NCBI RefSeq assembly: GCF_004210375.1
Contig: NC_134825.1
Span: forward strand, 63,975,558-64,039,557
Direction of reading: 5' to 3'
DNA: 64,000 bases
Source: Tachypleus tridentatus
Lineage: Eukaryota > Arthropoda > Merostomata > Xiphosura > Limulidae
Shown here: in pieces, positions 1 through 15,500 of the stretch
Position numbering within the stretch: position 1 is the stretch's first letter
Layout of the letters: each line of letters opens with the position of its first letter
Translations under genes and position numbers: made by a program
Notes under the pieces: model-generated
What the model was told of the DNA's origin: nothing
Database searches by the model: none
Seen by the model: the letters and a program-made list of their open reading frames with translations, nothing else

Positions 1-464
1 CAACTGATATTTACCTTGGCACATTTTATACTTGTTACGTTAATATATATTTTGTTTTGTTCGTTTTCAAATCCTAAATCACATCTAAGAAGAGGTCAGT
101 TCTGACACAGCTGACCTCCCGACCTGTTGATCGATAAACAGAATAGTAAATTGACAAAAGCTTTAGGAATGAAAAGCAGATGGCCGGTGCGTGCTTGTGG
201 TGAGGCACGCGACAGTGAAATGTCACCAATTTCCTTAGTGCCCGAAGGCCATCTCAGTATGTTACCAGCTGGTGTTCGAAGGATCCCTACATTCTTTTAA
301 TTCTCAAAGATCTGAGAAAGAAAGCTTCAACTGTTAGCCACCTGGTGTCTGATATATACAACAACAACTCCTTAGGTAGGAAGTCCCAGAAGTTACCAGA
401 ACATTAGTGTCTGTAGTTGCTTTCTTCTATTTGTTAATAATACGAGACGAGAAGTTTGTAAGAG

Positions 465-501
465 ATGATGAAGGATTTATTTTGGCTCAACCAAAAAGTT
501 G
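465..501 (+). CDS. GEF exon 1 (first coding exon, proposed)
   Basis: ATG ATG at 465-470 begins a 12-codon peptide, [12 protein letters not shown], followed by a consensus donor (G then GTAAGT at 502). An in-frame TAA at 459-461 fixes the start. The exon ends in phase 1, and its last G plus the first two bases of the exon at 5082 make a Gly codon that reads into open sequence upstream of the ATG at 5117. The alternative is that translation starts at 5117 and this exon is absent or non-coding. No transcript evidence is available here. Confidence 0.45.
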
Positions 502-3500
502 GTAAGTCGGTCTTTGACACTTGTTTTATTTCAAGCATAATGGATGTCTAAGTTAACAGAAGTAATCCGATAAAGGTGAAATTGCAGACAGTTTCTCGAA
601 TGCTATCGGTTTAGACAGCTTGACATAGTTTATAGGCTTAACAACACCGTGTTAGAAAGTTCTTTGTTTGGGTTGTATATATTACATATAAGAATTAAAA
701 TTCCACGTACGCCTGTGTGAAAACGTAAAGACAGTCACTGTGGCTTAAAGTGGCTGGAGTAGAATGAGCGATTTCTATGTACACGTACTACTGAAGACAG
801 AAGACTGTTTATCATATTAAGTATCAATAATAACAAATTTTACTTGCTCTGCGTCGTTGGATGGTTGCCAATATTGAAACGTTCGAAATTTTATATCATC
901 GATATGTAACTATATATATGTATAGAACATTTAAACACAAATGTAAACACACAAATTGAGCCAAAGTATTCTTAACACAGATTTCAAACGTTGCCTTTAC
1001 ATATAATTTACTTAGTGTTCTGGTCGATTTAGAAACGTGTTGTCTCTGTGCACTTAAACAACTTACTCCTGAACTTGTGACTTTGAAGATTACTTTGAGA
1101 TGTAATCATTAGATAATTTGAGAGCAAAGACTTATGAAAAGTAATCCAGAGTTCATTAAGCACGTTTAACCGTAAAATAACCTAAATAACATTAAATTGC
1201 TGAAAAACAACAACCGTATTTTCAGACTATTATTTTTGTTCTTATTTCAAGGAACTTAGTTCTTTAATATCGATATATGCATTTCTCACAGCTTTGTTTC
1301 ATTTTAATGGCCAATATCAATATACTCCCCTTTGTTTCTCTCTTTTCCTGCTAATAAATTTTCTAACGTTCTCAACCAGTAAAAGTCAACGACAAATCTT
1401 GATTCAAGGCATGTGATTAATCTATAAAAGTTGTGTCATGTCCTGCTTAATGGAGAAATAAGCTTTCAAATAATATACTCAAGCTAATATAAGTTGTGTA
1501 TTTTTTCCTAAGCCTCATGTTTGAAATTTGAACACAGTGTAAACCAGTGTTATCTCATAAACTCAGCTATTTATATATTTATTCGCCACGTATAATGTAT
1601 ATTAACGCTCAGAATTAAAACCGTGAATTTGTAACAACTCTAGTAGTTTGCCAACTTCAAGACATATATAATGTTGCACAATGGTCTACAATAGGCGACT
1701 CGCAAGCTACATCAAACCCTCGAAAGCCTGGTTTGTGGATAACACTATGTACAGATTTTGCAAAATTAAGCAAAACTTTATATGAGGAATACTTTACTCC
1801 CTAAGAAGATCATGATCGGCCCTTGGCTTTATAGTAAACATACAAGGTGGCCTAATGTGGGAAATGAATGAAGACCATTCATATATGTTAATAATAATAT
1901 TATTATTAAATATTAAATATTATTATTTGTTAATAATACTCACCGTAAAATCTGATTTGTAAATTAGTTGAATAAAATTTATAATAACTATATTTCACTT
2001 GCGTAATCTGGTTTAAAACATAACAAACTATTCTTCGTGAAAATGTATATATATATATATATATATATACACATAACGACTAAATCACTACTATGTTTAA
2101 TATTTCCAAGCCTATCTGCTGAGCCCTGATATTGGGCAAAATACTTCGTCAGCACTAGATATGGCACAATTAATGTGGTTGGCATATTATAACATATTCT
2201 CATTTGGGTTCTTAGAAGTATTTAAATGGTTTCCTCCCATTGATGCTTTGGTACTCGATTCAGTCATTCGTTCATAAATACAACTTTTTTTTCGTCATCC
2301 GCTGGGACAGCGGTAAGTGTACGGATTTACAACGCTAAAATCAGGGGTTCGATTTCCCTCTATGGAAACAGCAGATAGCCCGATGTGGGTTTACTATAAG
2401 AAAACACACACACACTTTCATTTTCCTCCAAGTACGTCCAGCTAAATAATTTCGCATTACGAAAATGTTAAATTCATTTGAGGTTCATGTTCAATGGAGT
2501 CAAGTGTAGGATATACATAAAGACTATTTGTTTCATTTCATTCTGTGGAAAAATTATGAAGAAACATTGAACAAAATTGAAACCTTTGTACATGAATGGA
2601 ACCACGCATGTGCAGAACCGTAGTAGGTTAATCCAGGGGATGCTGCTATACCCTCAGCACCCCTAATTCCCGCGCCCTTGAAAAGAAAAAAAGTAATAAG
2701 TTAAAGATCACGTTACCAACAATAAATCTTTGTGGTTCCACGTTTTGATAAGAACGAATTATCTGTAGGTACTGGTGTCTGTTTCTCGTGTACTTGTCTA
2801 TTTTTTTGGGGAGTGTGTGTGACAAAATAGACAGACATGCATAGAGGGGATTTGAGATAATATTTTCTATATCCTTATCCTCTCAGTTACGTGATACCAC
2901 TTTGGGATATATCCACGATAATGTTATTCTTATGAACGAAAATAACTTTAACCTAAGGTTTTCAGTTTATGCGATATAATCAAAATATTTGGTTTAATTT
3001 TGTGTGTGTTTCTAATAAATATTTTCTTAGCTTCAGCTGTTGGAACCATATAATAACGGGTAGGTAGCTTTTACCGCTAACTAATCGACTTGACTGCCAT
3101 TCTAATAACTCATCCACGGTCCGAAGGTGTGGCATCCGAACGAAACCACGGACCTTGAATACACAGTCCGGCACGAAAATCGACAGGTCACGCTTGTCCC
3201 AAAGAACTTTATTTTGGACTTTTAATGACTGAAGACTTAGAATGGTTTGACCGGCGAACATGCAGTTGTTATACCGATATTTATTTTCTCAAGGCCCGAC
3301 ATGGCCAGATGCATAAGGCACTCGACTCGTAATCCTAGGGCCGAGGGTTCAAATCCCCGTCACACCAAACATGCTCGCCCTTTTAGCCGTGGAGGTGTTA
3401 TAATTTGACGGGCAATCCCACTATTCGTTGGTAAAAAAGTAACTCAAGAGTTGGCGGTAGATGGTGATGACTAACTACCTTTCCTCTAGCCTTACACTGC

Positions 3501-6500
3501 TAAATGAGGGAGGCTAGCGCAGATAGCTCTTGAGTAGCTTTCCGCGAAATTCAAAACAAAACAAAAAATCAAACACTTATAAATAGTTTGTTAGTGATGA
3601 GTAAAGGAACTGTATCTATACTAAGTTATTATTTCGTTAAGGTCATAACAAAATACTGTGGCTTAATGGCGTTTTTTCTTTGACGTTACAAATCATACGA
3701 TTAGGATCAATGTTTAATTCTGTCTCATATCTTAGAGTAATATTTATGTATGAGCGAAGTCTGTCTCTCCTTGGTCGTAAATAAATCCATTCAAAGGAAA
3801 GCGGTAACGGTGAACGGAGTTGTATCAGATTTCATCAAGAACATTGTTACATTTTGTTTGGAGTAAACATTTCTGGTCGAATAAAATTTGAACTTGTTTT
3901 AAAATGATATTTCCATACTTCTATTAATATTGTTCTACATAAATGTTTGTATATTATAGACAGAGAAACAAGCACGCGCTTAACAAATAAATGTGTGTGT
4001 GTGTGTACATACATATTAGCGCGTGTGCGTGTGTGCGTTTTGTTTTCCACCGCGACTATGCTGGGTAATCGCTATTAAAAACACTGACTAAACCAAAACG
4101 TTTATTTAACGTAGTGTATTATTATTTTCCACTTGGACCAAGCCAATAACTCTCCAAATGTTTAGCGACAGTAGAAGGTTACTTCTTTTGTTGCTTTCAC
4201 CGTTATCCTTTTTGTAAGTGTTTTTGTGAAACTTATATTCTGATATTCTATTCTGAATTAAAGTACAATCTCTGAATGAAGTTCGTGTGGTGTATTTATA
4301 CTCTGAGTTAAGAGACTTCCTGTTTGGGAATCGTATAACTTGTTTATACGATACAAGCTGAATGCAGTAGTGGGAAACACAAGCTTTCCCCCAGTTGGTA
4401 TAGTTTTACAGAAACAATGTTTACTATTGTGTTCCCGTTTAATGAAAACGTAAACTAAGTGCTTTTGCCTTGCAAAAAACGTATTTGAGAGAGTAGATTA
4501 TAGTGTAAACATAATAAAAACTTAAGTGCTTCTATTCTTGAAGTGTAATATAAGGAATTACGTTCAGTTAACATCGATTCAAAGAATTGTTTAATGCAGA
4601 CTCCTTTTAAGAACGAACTTTCCACACTAGTTCTCGATTTACCAGCCCGTTTTATGTATGTGTATATTTGTAGTTTAATACTTTCCATAGTAAATGTGTT
4701 TTTAATTAAGCCTCAGTAGTTTGAAGTTAACAGAAAATTAGTGTGTGTGCAAAATGTTCATGAAATTATACATTTTAGCTAGTTCATAAAATCTGGAATA
4801 ATAAAATTAACCTTAAAAGTAAAATATCTTGTATAATGAGTCTCACCAGTGAATGCATATTTCCAACAAATGGGCTTTGAAAAAGAACTGATGACACCAC
4901 ATGAATGCAGTTAGCTAATTGCCCCCCCGCTTGTACAGCGGTATGTCTCCGGATTTACAACGCTAAAATCAGGGGTTCGATTCCCCTCGGTGGGCTGAGC
5001 AGATAGCCCTTTGTGGCTTTGCTATAAGAAAAACACACAAAAAAACAAACTTAGCTAATTTTATTTTTCGTTACCCTGCAGGAACGACAGTAGACATCAG
5101 TTCTTCATTGCTTAACATGTACGACTGCCTGGTGGGAAAAAGTAATGACTGGGACGGTGGAGATACGAATGAAGAAGATGGTTCTAAAGATGTCAACACA
5201 GATGCCTGCCAGCCGCCTAGATGTGATCATCATAACTCGTGCAGTAGACCTAGGACTCGGTTTCCTTTTCGAAAGAGTCTGTCCGTGAATGATTCTTGTG
5301 CGAAACGGCCTCTAAGCACAAGCTCAGTGTCTTCGTCTTCTTCATCTTCGTCTTCGTCACTTCCTAGAAGTGGCATCGATGTCAAAAGGTCATACTTGGC
5401 CAGCATTGAAAGTTTAGCTGATATTTCTCCAGATAAAGACAGTAATTGTTCTCATGATCAGAACTCTCACTACAATCAAAGTAATGGACAAGCGGTAGCA
5501 AATCCGGAAGGTTGTGGACAGCAGGCAGTAAATTTGGAAGTTTGTGGACAAGGGTCGGCAGATTTAGTAACTAGTGGACAAGAAAAAGTGACAGCTAGAA
5601 CCAGTCAAGGAATAATGGTTTCATGTCATCAACAGACTTCTGATCTCAATCTTTGTCCAACTAACCGCGTCATCTTGGAGATTGTGGACACTGAGAGAAC
5701 ATACGTAAATGATTTACAAGAAATAATTGAGGTAGGTAACATTCTTGTGTGTGTTTTAATGTATATTTTCTATGATTTTCAGTTTTTAGTACCGTTTGAG
5801 ATGTAAGTCAAAACCTTAACTTTGATAAAAAGTCTAAGCGAAAGTTAACAATAGTAGTGTACCCTTTCAACTATAGGCGGACTTTTCCCTTCAAATTAAA
5901 TAAATATTTGCATAAAACTAGCCACATAAGCATTTTATTTTGTTGCATAGCAGTATTATTATTGTTCGTAAACAAATAAATTTTAAATCAAAACAACTAA
6001 CAAGAGGATTTTCTTCTAACCAACAAATGTTACTTTATACTTTTAACACTATTTTTTGTCGAATACACAATCCAGCCTAAAGAATCCTAAGCAAAAACAT
6101 TAGTTTTTAGTTAAAAACAAGTTTTCGATTTGAAGGTTTATTGAGTACACGTGTGATGTCTGATAACAAATTGCTTTCACGGTCTATGTTTTTGTAGGCA
6201 TGCAAACATATTTTTGCCTACGCTTCTTACCCACATCATTTTTTGTATTAATATGTAGCTACACAGTGAGTTATCTGCGCTCTGTTCAGTGCGAGAAATC
6301 GAACCCCGGATTTAAGTGTTATATGTGTTTAAACTTATCGCTTACTCACCGGGGGACTAACTCGTCATACAAATATACGCCAATAATCCAGAAAGGATCC
6401 CGATAGAAACCATTATCAAGCCACATGTTTTGGTTTGATTTGTTTTGAATTTCGCGCAAAGCTACACGAAGGCTATCTGCGCTAATCTTCCCCAATTTAG

Positions 6501-9500
6501 CAGTGTGAGACTAGAGGGAAGGCAGCTAGTCATCACCAACCACTGCCAACTCTTGGGCTACTCTTTTACCAACAAATAGTGAGACTTACCGTAATATTAT
6601 AACGCCCCAACTGCTAAAAGGGCAAGTGTGTTTGGTATGACAGGGATTCGAATCCGCGACCTTCAGTCTACAAGTCGAGTGCCTTAACCTCCTGGCCATG
6701 GTGGCTCACATGTTTTGGTATCGTTGGACTCAGTACCCGTTACAAATTGTAATACTTTTATGTTTTTTGCTTATTTTATCGTTAAGCATAACGCAGCACA
6801 GTGGGCTATCTGTGAGGTGCCACCGTGGGTATCGCAACTCGGTTTCTAGCATGTAATTCCGCAGACATATAGCTGTGTTACTTGCCAAAGATATATCAAT
6901 GACAATAGTTGATGTTATACAGATGTGTTATATATATAAACACACACACATATATATATAAACTAATTTCGGCTTCATATCACGTTAAAGCTAACTATTA
7001 CATCAACAACACGCTTTTGTGCCTAAAGCTCAATTTAGTTGTTTGTTGTTTTTTTTTAGAAATGCGAAACCCTATTTTTCCTGACGTCATCCAGACTCCA
7101 TCATATGGTCTACATTTACTTAGAATATGTTAGCAACACACTATTGTCATTGCCACAGAGTATCTAAGTAAGAGGTTATTATATCCTTAATTACTCACTG
7201 GCTTCCGCTGTCTCGGTACAAAAAAAAATCATTCTCAGTGTCGTCATTCTAATTTGATAGTGTTGTCGTGCCTACCGTGATCTTTCAGGCATTATACGAA
7301 CTCATATAATAGGGTTTCTTTTTTTTTCCTTATTTCACCACGATGTTATATTTTCTTTATTATCCATAATTTATCGACGCTGTTCGTCGTTAGTCGTGGT
7401 TTGGGGTTATAGGCGTTGTCGGAATCACCACCATGGAAAAAAATATCTAAACAAATTTATCGATCCATTCCGATGAAATTATTCATTTTGTTATTAAATG
7501 AACGGCCCGGCATGGCCAGGTGGTTAAGGCACTCGACCGGTAATCTGAGGGTTGCGGGTTCGAATCCACGTCACACCTAACATGCTAGCCCTTTCAGCCG
7601 TGGGGGCGTTATAAAGCGACGGTCAATCCCACTATTCGTTGGTAAAAGAGTAATTCAAAAGTTGGAGGTAAGTGGTGATGACTAGTTGCCTTCCCTCTAG
7701 TCTAACACTTCTAAATTAGGGACGGCTAGCGCAGATAGCTCTCATGTAGTTTTGCACGAAATTCAAAACAAACCAATTAAATGAACCTGGAAAAGTAATA
7801 GCTGTAGGTGGGGAAAAAGACAGAGTTTGTGATTTCTGAGACTTGCACATCATTTCAGGCTGTAATATATTCTTTACATCCTCATTTATTTCTGTAATTT
7901 TATGTCATAAACACTTAGTTACAATGTTTGATAACTTTTAAATTATTTTTTTCATTTATTTTTCCTTGGCGGTGGTGGTGGGGGCGCTGAGAATAGAAAG
8001 CACTTGAGGAGGAAACATCTGACAACGTGCATTGAACCCGATTACAAACTTCGTGTATACATTTGTGGTTTCAACATTCCACACTTACACCACGAAAATA
8101 ATCATTGGAACATATACACATGATGACTGCTATGCAATGCAAGTCCTATCGTATAGACATAGTATTAAACACTATGATAAATTGTTTGTGCTTTTGTAAT
8201 GCAAGCCTGTTAAATTTAAGCAAGTTTAAATCTTACACAAATATATAAAATGTTCGCAAAATTTCGTTTGACGCTGTGATTACTCTTATTAGAGTCACGA
8301 AAATACTCCAAGTCGCTTTTTTCAGTCATTTGTTCATAAACTATGTTTAAAAAGCACTTTATTAGAAATTCAGTTTGTCATTTGTTACATCACTTCTGTA
8401 AAAACTTCATTCATAACAAAAAGATCATAATTTCAACACTATCGTTTCTATTGCTAGATCTTTTCTGTGTAAATTGCCAGATTTGATAACTCACCCGTCA
8501 CTGAGACCGTAATTCGGGAAAGAAAGCGGTCAAAAGCACAGTGGGAAACATATTCCGGCAGAGGTAGAAACTAAAACAATGATGTTTTCTCGTATATATT
8601 TTCAGCGTGTGTGCTTTATTAATATTAAAAAACACATGAAATTACATTTTAAATAAATACGTTTGCCATTGTTAGGCGTATATAATATTTGATTTACAAA
8701 AAAAAAAATATGTGTATGTCTATGGGTTAAAAATGTAATAAGATCCAACATAACTTCCGCCCATCATATATCTCGCACAACTAAATGGCGCCAACTTTAC
8801 AATATATGGCGTTAACCTGGGTGCCGGTGACTGATGTGAGGCATGCTACTGTTACTTCATTCATTGGTCCAATGACTGTTTCCTGTCGGGGCGTCAAGTT
8901 GATGTCTGGAGTGCATCACATTTTTGCCAGGACTTTTCGTTTATGTTTATTGTACGTAAATCTACTACACTTGATAATCTAACAGAAAAATAAATATAAT
9001 AATTAATTTTTCCTGGCAGTGTTTTTTTTTTTTTGTGTGTGAACATGACAGGGCACACTATAGCTTTTTTTTTCATGCTTCCCTGAAAGCATCACACAGC
9101 AATTTAGAAAACGGCTTATGTGTCGTTTTAGTTGCATTCTTTCCAGTTATGAATTTAGGTTTCAATAGTTTTATTTTGTCAAATGCAATACAAGAAAATA
9201 ACAAATTGTATTGCAATTTATGTATTGAAGGAGTAAAAATGAAGTAATGAAATTTAGATCAGGCCACTAACAAGCGTCAATAAACGTTTGTTATTTTGAT
9301 AATCAACATCTCCCCTCAGTTTATATGAAAATACTGAAATACAGTTGAATGATATGAAAACATGGGGTTTTAAATGTTCTGTCTAACTTAAAGGAGACAG
9401 CGTTTTAGTAACTCAGATTACTCCATAATTTGTATCATGATGAGTGCAAAAACCAGAGTGTTAATTACAAAGTATATCAAAGACGGCTTTGCAACTTTGA

Positions 9501-12500
9501 GAGCATACAGCTATAAAAAAAAAACAAACTTGTATTATAATGTTTTTATATATACATAAAAAAATAAATACCAAGAAAGTGCATGCTGCTCTTAAGATAC
9601 CATCAGTGTTTTGGGCAATTTTTTTTGTCATATGCAGTGACTTTATGTGTACATAGCTGTTCTTATATGCTCTGTCCAAACCTTATCTAAAGATTCTAAG
9701 TTGTATTATATAAATGGAACATTAACATTCGTCCTAGAACCAATTTAATTATATAAAATATGTTTTTCTTTTGAGACCTATCCACTTAAAAATATTATAA
9801 AATTTTTTAGGGCCTTGCCTAATGAATTTTTTTAACAACATTTTGGGACAAGATGGGGCTTAGTGGTCCATCTCAGCAGTTCCATCTTCTAAACTAAACC
9901 AAAACTATTAAGAAATAAGTTTTTAAAATATCTTAAAACCAGTTTTTATTTTATTTTAAGAAGTATTTAATTTTATAGTATATACCATCTGAGCTCAATT
10001 CCATTGTAACACATACTGCCTGATGAAGGGTGTCTGCTCAAAACATTGCACAAAATAAACTTGGAAAAGTTTTTCTTCTCAAATTATAGAATAACACTCA
10101 TTCAAGTATCTGTACTCTGCCTACCACAGGTAATGGAATTAAAATTTTAGCACTGTAAGCTTGCAGAGTTACTGCTGGGTCACCACTGGTGTGACTTTCA
10201 AATAATTTTAAATGGATTATTCACCCTAGCCTTTTTTATGATACTTGTTTTTAAAACGGACCTGTTCATCAGGATGCAAATATGAAAATTATAAAACTGA
10301 AAGTTCCAGTTTGCATAAAGCTGTTTCTTTTTGAGAATAGTTGATTATAATTAATTTAAACAAAAATATAATAGTGAAGCAGACAAAATTCATTTTTATA
10401 GCTGAGCAACAAGTGTAGAAAAATGAACCATAGGTCTGCTCTATCTGCCTGCACATGAATAATGGCATTTTTGTTGTTGAGAATTTTAATATCTGAACTG
10501 AAAAATAAGTAACTTGGAAACAGTATAGTATCTTGATATCTTGAATGTATTATAGGTGTGTTTTTTTTAATTATTCACATTTGTACTAGACAGAAAAAGC
10601 TCATAAAAACACAGTTGTTCTTGGATTGTTATAATTCATGTATAATTCAGTGTGTTTTTATTAGTTTAATTGTATTAATATTTCAATGAGGTGTTATCAT
10701 TACAGGGGTATTTTCAGTACCTGTCAACAGAAGATAATAAAATAAGCAAATTTACTTTAAGGGAACTCTCTGGAAATATTGAAGACATATACAAGTTTAA
10801 TAGGTGAGTCAACTAATGTTGTATCATGGGCACTTTTTCTACCTATCATAACCTTATAAATCACATTTAGAAGTCATAAAAGTTGTGTTAATTGTTAGTT
10901 TAACTATAACTGTCTGTCAATATAATTATAGTGATCGTAAACATTATAGTACATTGCGTGATTTTTTATCTGGTTAAGTATCTCTTAACATTAAATCTCT
11001 TTTACAAAGACAATGTCTACTTTAACCTTAACTTTGAACAACTAAATGGCTAAACTTTAGGTACTGGATTATTCAAATCTGTCTAAAAATGTTTTAACTG
11101 TTAGAGCATTTCTTTTCACACTTTAGCAGTCTTGGCTAGAATCTTTTGGCTTATGACAATTCTAAACAGTATAAACACAAAGAACCAGTCACAATACAGA
11201 GAAGCATAAAACTTTTTCATGGAAAATTAATAAAGATAACTGGATTTACATGTCAACTTTGTGTTACCTCTTTATCCATGCTAGAATCTTCAAACAACTG
11301 AATTTGTGCTGTAAACCTTAATTAATAATTATGCTTAAATTGTTAGCAGTAGTTCACATTATTTTAATGTAAGTTCCAGTATGTTATTTTAAACTGAATT
11401 TGTATTTCATAACACTCGGAAGACTGTATGATTCATAGTACACTTTTAAAAACCACTTCTGATATTATCTGTTATAGCTAGTTTATATTAACATTATTTG
11501 TTCAGAAAAAGAATTGAATTATTTTTAACAATAATAATAATACTTAAAATAAAGTTTATATAGTTTTTTAAAAAAATGTTCATTTTACCAAAACTTAACA
11601 TTTAAGAAGTCTTGTAATTTAGCTTTAGCAGTGCTAAATGTCAGAAGACCCAAGTCTTTTTGTACATTAATGCAAAATATCAAGGAGAATAATTACAACA
11701 TTATTTTCCATTAATATAAAAGTAATATATCAATTAATCAGAATTTTTATCTTTATTATTTTTCATACATTTTTGGGTGTGTTATTTTGTATGTATAATA
11801 CTTAGAAAATACAGAAGTATAAAACAATTACTTGGACCTTGAGAAAGTTTTATGTGAAGTAAAGTAAACCACTAACTTTTTTATAAGTAACCTGAAATAT
11901 AAGCATTACAACAAGTCAAAATAGAGCTGTTAAAACTAATCCAAACCAGTCTTAAGTGTAGAATTTCAGTCACCTTATTAAGTATGTCACATTTTATAAG
12001 CTGTTTTAGTGAAACTAAGTTTCAGGGGTCTGGATACGACAAGATGTTTCCAAGTCACGTTTAAAGAATTCTGTGACAAGAATTTTGAGTAGATTAAGAA
12101 AGTGCTCAATAAGCCTTTTTCTTGATATATTCCTAAGAGCAGGGGTTGGAAAATTGTTGTATACCTGTGTTTGGTAGTAATGACATGTCCTTTTTGTATA
12201 CACTAAGTTTAAAAATATATAAAACTTTGATGTTATGTTACAATATGTGTATTTTATTATTTAATGAAAGAAAAGCTTAATTTTAAATACAAATGTTATA
12301 TTCATGAAAAATATGTAACAGCCATCTTTTGGTACTGATTATATTGTTTAAATAATTTTAATAGTAAAATTGAACTAATATTTGTCAAGTGAGAGTACAT
12401 ACAAAATCATTTGATCTTTATCTCTTTTAATCAAATATCTGAAGCTATACAGATCATTTCTTCAATCCAGTCACTCTTTAGATGTGGATGTAAAACAGAT

Positions 12501-15500
12501 GATTCATGGTTTACTTTTCAGTGTACTTTTATGTTGGAACTAAATGTCATTATTGTACACATTTCATTGATGTATCAGTACTGATGTCATTTGCAGTCTA
12601 AGTGTACATGCTCACAGTGGTCACTTTGAAAATTAAAAGTAATGTTCTAACTTGCAAAAAGTAAACATTTCATGCAAACTACTTTGTAAATGACTCACAA
12701 AAGTGGATATTAGAATTTGTTTAACATCATAAAACCAAGTAGTTTACGTGTTAGTGTTAGCTGATCTTAGCTGTGGGTGTGCATATGAGACAGTCTGCAA
12801 AGCGGAAATGAATGAAAACTAAAGAGATACTGTTACAGTGTTGGATGTAAGAGCACTTGACAGTTTATAACTGTGAAACATAAACAGCAGATCCAGATCA
12901 AATGGGAGGAGGGTGTTGAAAATTTATTGCCTGATAAGAGTTACCTAAGTTAATGTTGTACAGTAAAATCATTTGAATGAACCCTATGTCTTTTTTTTTT
13001 TACTGGAACTATTCCATACTTTAAGAAAAAAGTACTTAAATTTTTTTTCTTTTTTATTTAATTATTGTGATGTCATGTATTTATGTTTGATTTAAAATTT
13101 CAAGTTATCAGGAAATTTTGATGAATGGTCAATTAATATACAAGTTAAATATCTTTCCCTTTTTAATAAATTATTTTAAAGCACAAGTTAAACATCTTTT
13201 CTTTCTGAATAACTTATCAGTCATGGGCACAAGGTTACAGAAGTGATGAAACTATTAATAATTTATTGAAGAATTCCAATTCTCTAGTATTTGATTCTTA
13301 CTAATGCAATGGTAACTACTTCTCAAAATTCTTACAGCTGTAAAAGATTACTCCAGATTATTCTCGAAGTGCCTCAAATGAACAGTACCTTTCACAATCT
13401 TGCACACTTGGTTTTAATGGTATATAAGTTGCACTGCTGTTGTGAAGCATTATTATCCTTTGATATATGTCACAACAAACGTTTTATCAGAAATATCCTA
13501 AAATATAATTAGTGACTATTAAATAAAGTAAAAATTCATTGTTATGTGAGCAGATTTATTTTATGTGTTTTCTCATTTTTAATATCAGTTATTGGCAGGA
13601 ATATCTCATAAACAGCCACTATCTCTCTGAGGGCATAGTTTTGTTAACTATATATTTCAAATTTAGTTTGTTAATCTTTATAATTTTGGGGAAAATGTTT
13701 ATTTTATAAATGTCTTTTTACTGCAATTAATAGATTTAAAAAAATCTCCCAAGGTTTTACAGTTGCCTGATTTTTTTCACAAGACCTACAAATAATAGAT
13801 GAACACTAAGCAATCCCATAAATCAAAAATATTTTTATTTGTGAACAAAAATTAAATTTACACACCCATACTCTGTATGAATTCAAAAGATTAAGCATCA
13901 TTTAATATCTAAAGATATTGAATGATTAATTATCAAAATTAAAGTTGAAAAACAACCAGAAAAAAACTTAAGAAGAGTAGTGGTCTGTTAGGTGTTTGTT
14001 AATTGTATTATTATCTCATTTCGTGTTAGGCAAAGTTACTAAAAATCTTGGAAGTTAACAGAGATAGTTTAGTTTTGACTGAATATCTAATTTTCACTTA
14101 AAAATATGATATTATGATTTCTTGTAGTATAAAGAGTTTATTATGATTGGCTTTTCAAATATATTTTTTTTAGGTAACTAAAATCCAACAGTTTATTTAT
14201 TAATTTTCTTACTAATTATTTTTAATGTTTCACAAGTTTGTTTTCAAGGTTTGTTGAAACTTCTTTATCAGTTATTTACAACATTGCTTATGAATTTTTA
14301 CAAAAAAACATAGCCACAAGTGTTTGCCTGACACAAAAAAACCATTTTGCCATATTGTGTTAAAAGTAATTTGGGTTACTGAGGTCAGGCAACTACCTGA
14401 CACAACCTGTAATATCTGTTGACCAACTTCTAAATTTTTGGCTAAGCAGTCCTACCTGTGACACAAATTCTAACAATAATTTTTATCTACTTTCTTCACC
14501 TATGTGCAGCATATATTTACTGTAGCAAGGATTTAGGACACAAGCCAGGAAACTGTTCCTCAATTCACAGCCATACAAATGTGGCACTAGAAAGATATCA
14601 CCATAAATCTCCAAACACATGTTTTTACACATTAGTACACATTAATTTATTACAACACATATCTTGATTATTGTTATTTTAGGTTAAAAATGGAGTTACC
14701 AGTGTTATTTGGTAAACTGTCCATACCACAAAGCACTGTTTTAGTTGCATCAACAAAATATACACAATATATACAAAAAAATGAAACGTTTGCTAACCAT
14801 CTTCTTAACATGTATCCAGTTTTGTGATTTATCCAAAATGAGCAAATTTAATTGAATACACATAACATTTCACTAGATGATTTTCTCTGAAATCAATATA
14901 GAAGAATGCTACATTCCTTGACTGAATTTCATTTCTAATAAATGTTTCAACTTAATTTTTAAAGTTCTAATTTTAAGGCCATACAAATTTCACCAACAGG
15001 ATTATAAAGTGTTTTTTCTTGTTATTAGATAAGAGAGCATTCCTTAAAAACTGGTTATTCAGAAGGGTCATATTTAGTAGTTTGACATAACTAGGTTAAA
15101 TCTGAGATAACAGTGTTAGAGTAATTTAGCTTGATTAATGTCTGATTGCAGCAGAAAATATCATAAAATATTAAAGATTAAATCAGTATGTAACTGTAAT
15201 TTACAGACTGGAGTGTATAATTATATTAAAGTTTATAGTTATTAAAACAAAAAAATTCCAAAACCATTACTTCTTTTGGTTCACCCCTTTTTATTAAGAT
15301 TTTTTTTTTCTGTAATAGGAGACAAAATCATAAAGAAATTATTTAATAAGTAACTTATAACGGAAATGAAGCACATTCATAAATAAATAAAAAGTTAGTT
15401 TAGATGAAAAAATCAAAATTTAATAAATAAATAAATATAAATGTTATACTCTTTACTTTTTCTCTTTTATTCAAAACCACAAAATAATTGCATGAAATAC

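Larger units (their letters stand above)
502..5081 (+). other. GEF intron 1 (proposed)
   Basis: This 4.6-kb stretch has no exon-like open frame. It holds a (TA)12 array, a GT-rich tract, two short CA-tailed SINEs and one long SINE, all listed separately. Small open frames here show no recognisable protein. Bases 1-464 upstream would hold the promoter and 5'UTR. I cannot place a transcription start. Confidence 0.5.

Noticed and set aside
5732..5806. Continuation of the exon 2 frame past GTAGGT
   Set aside because: The frame ends soon, and the DH domain continues at 10706 in the right phase, so this is intron read-through.
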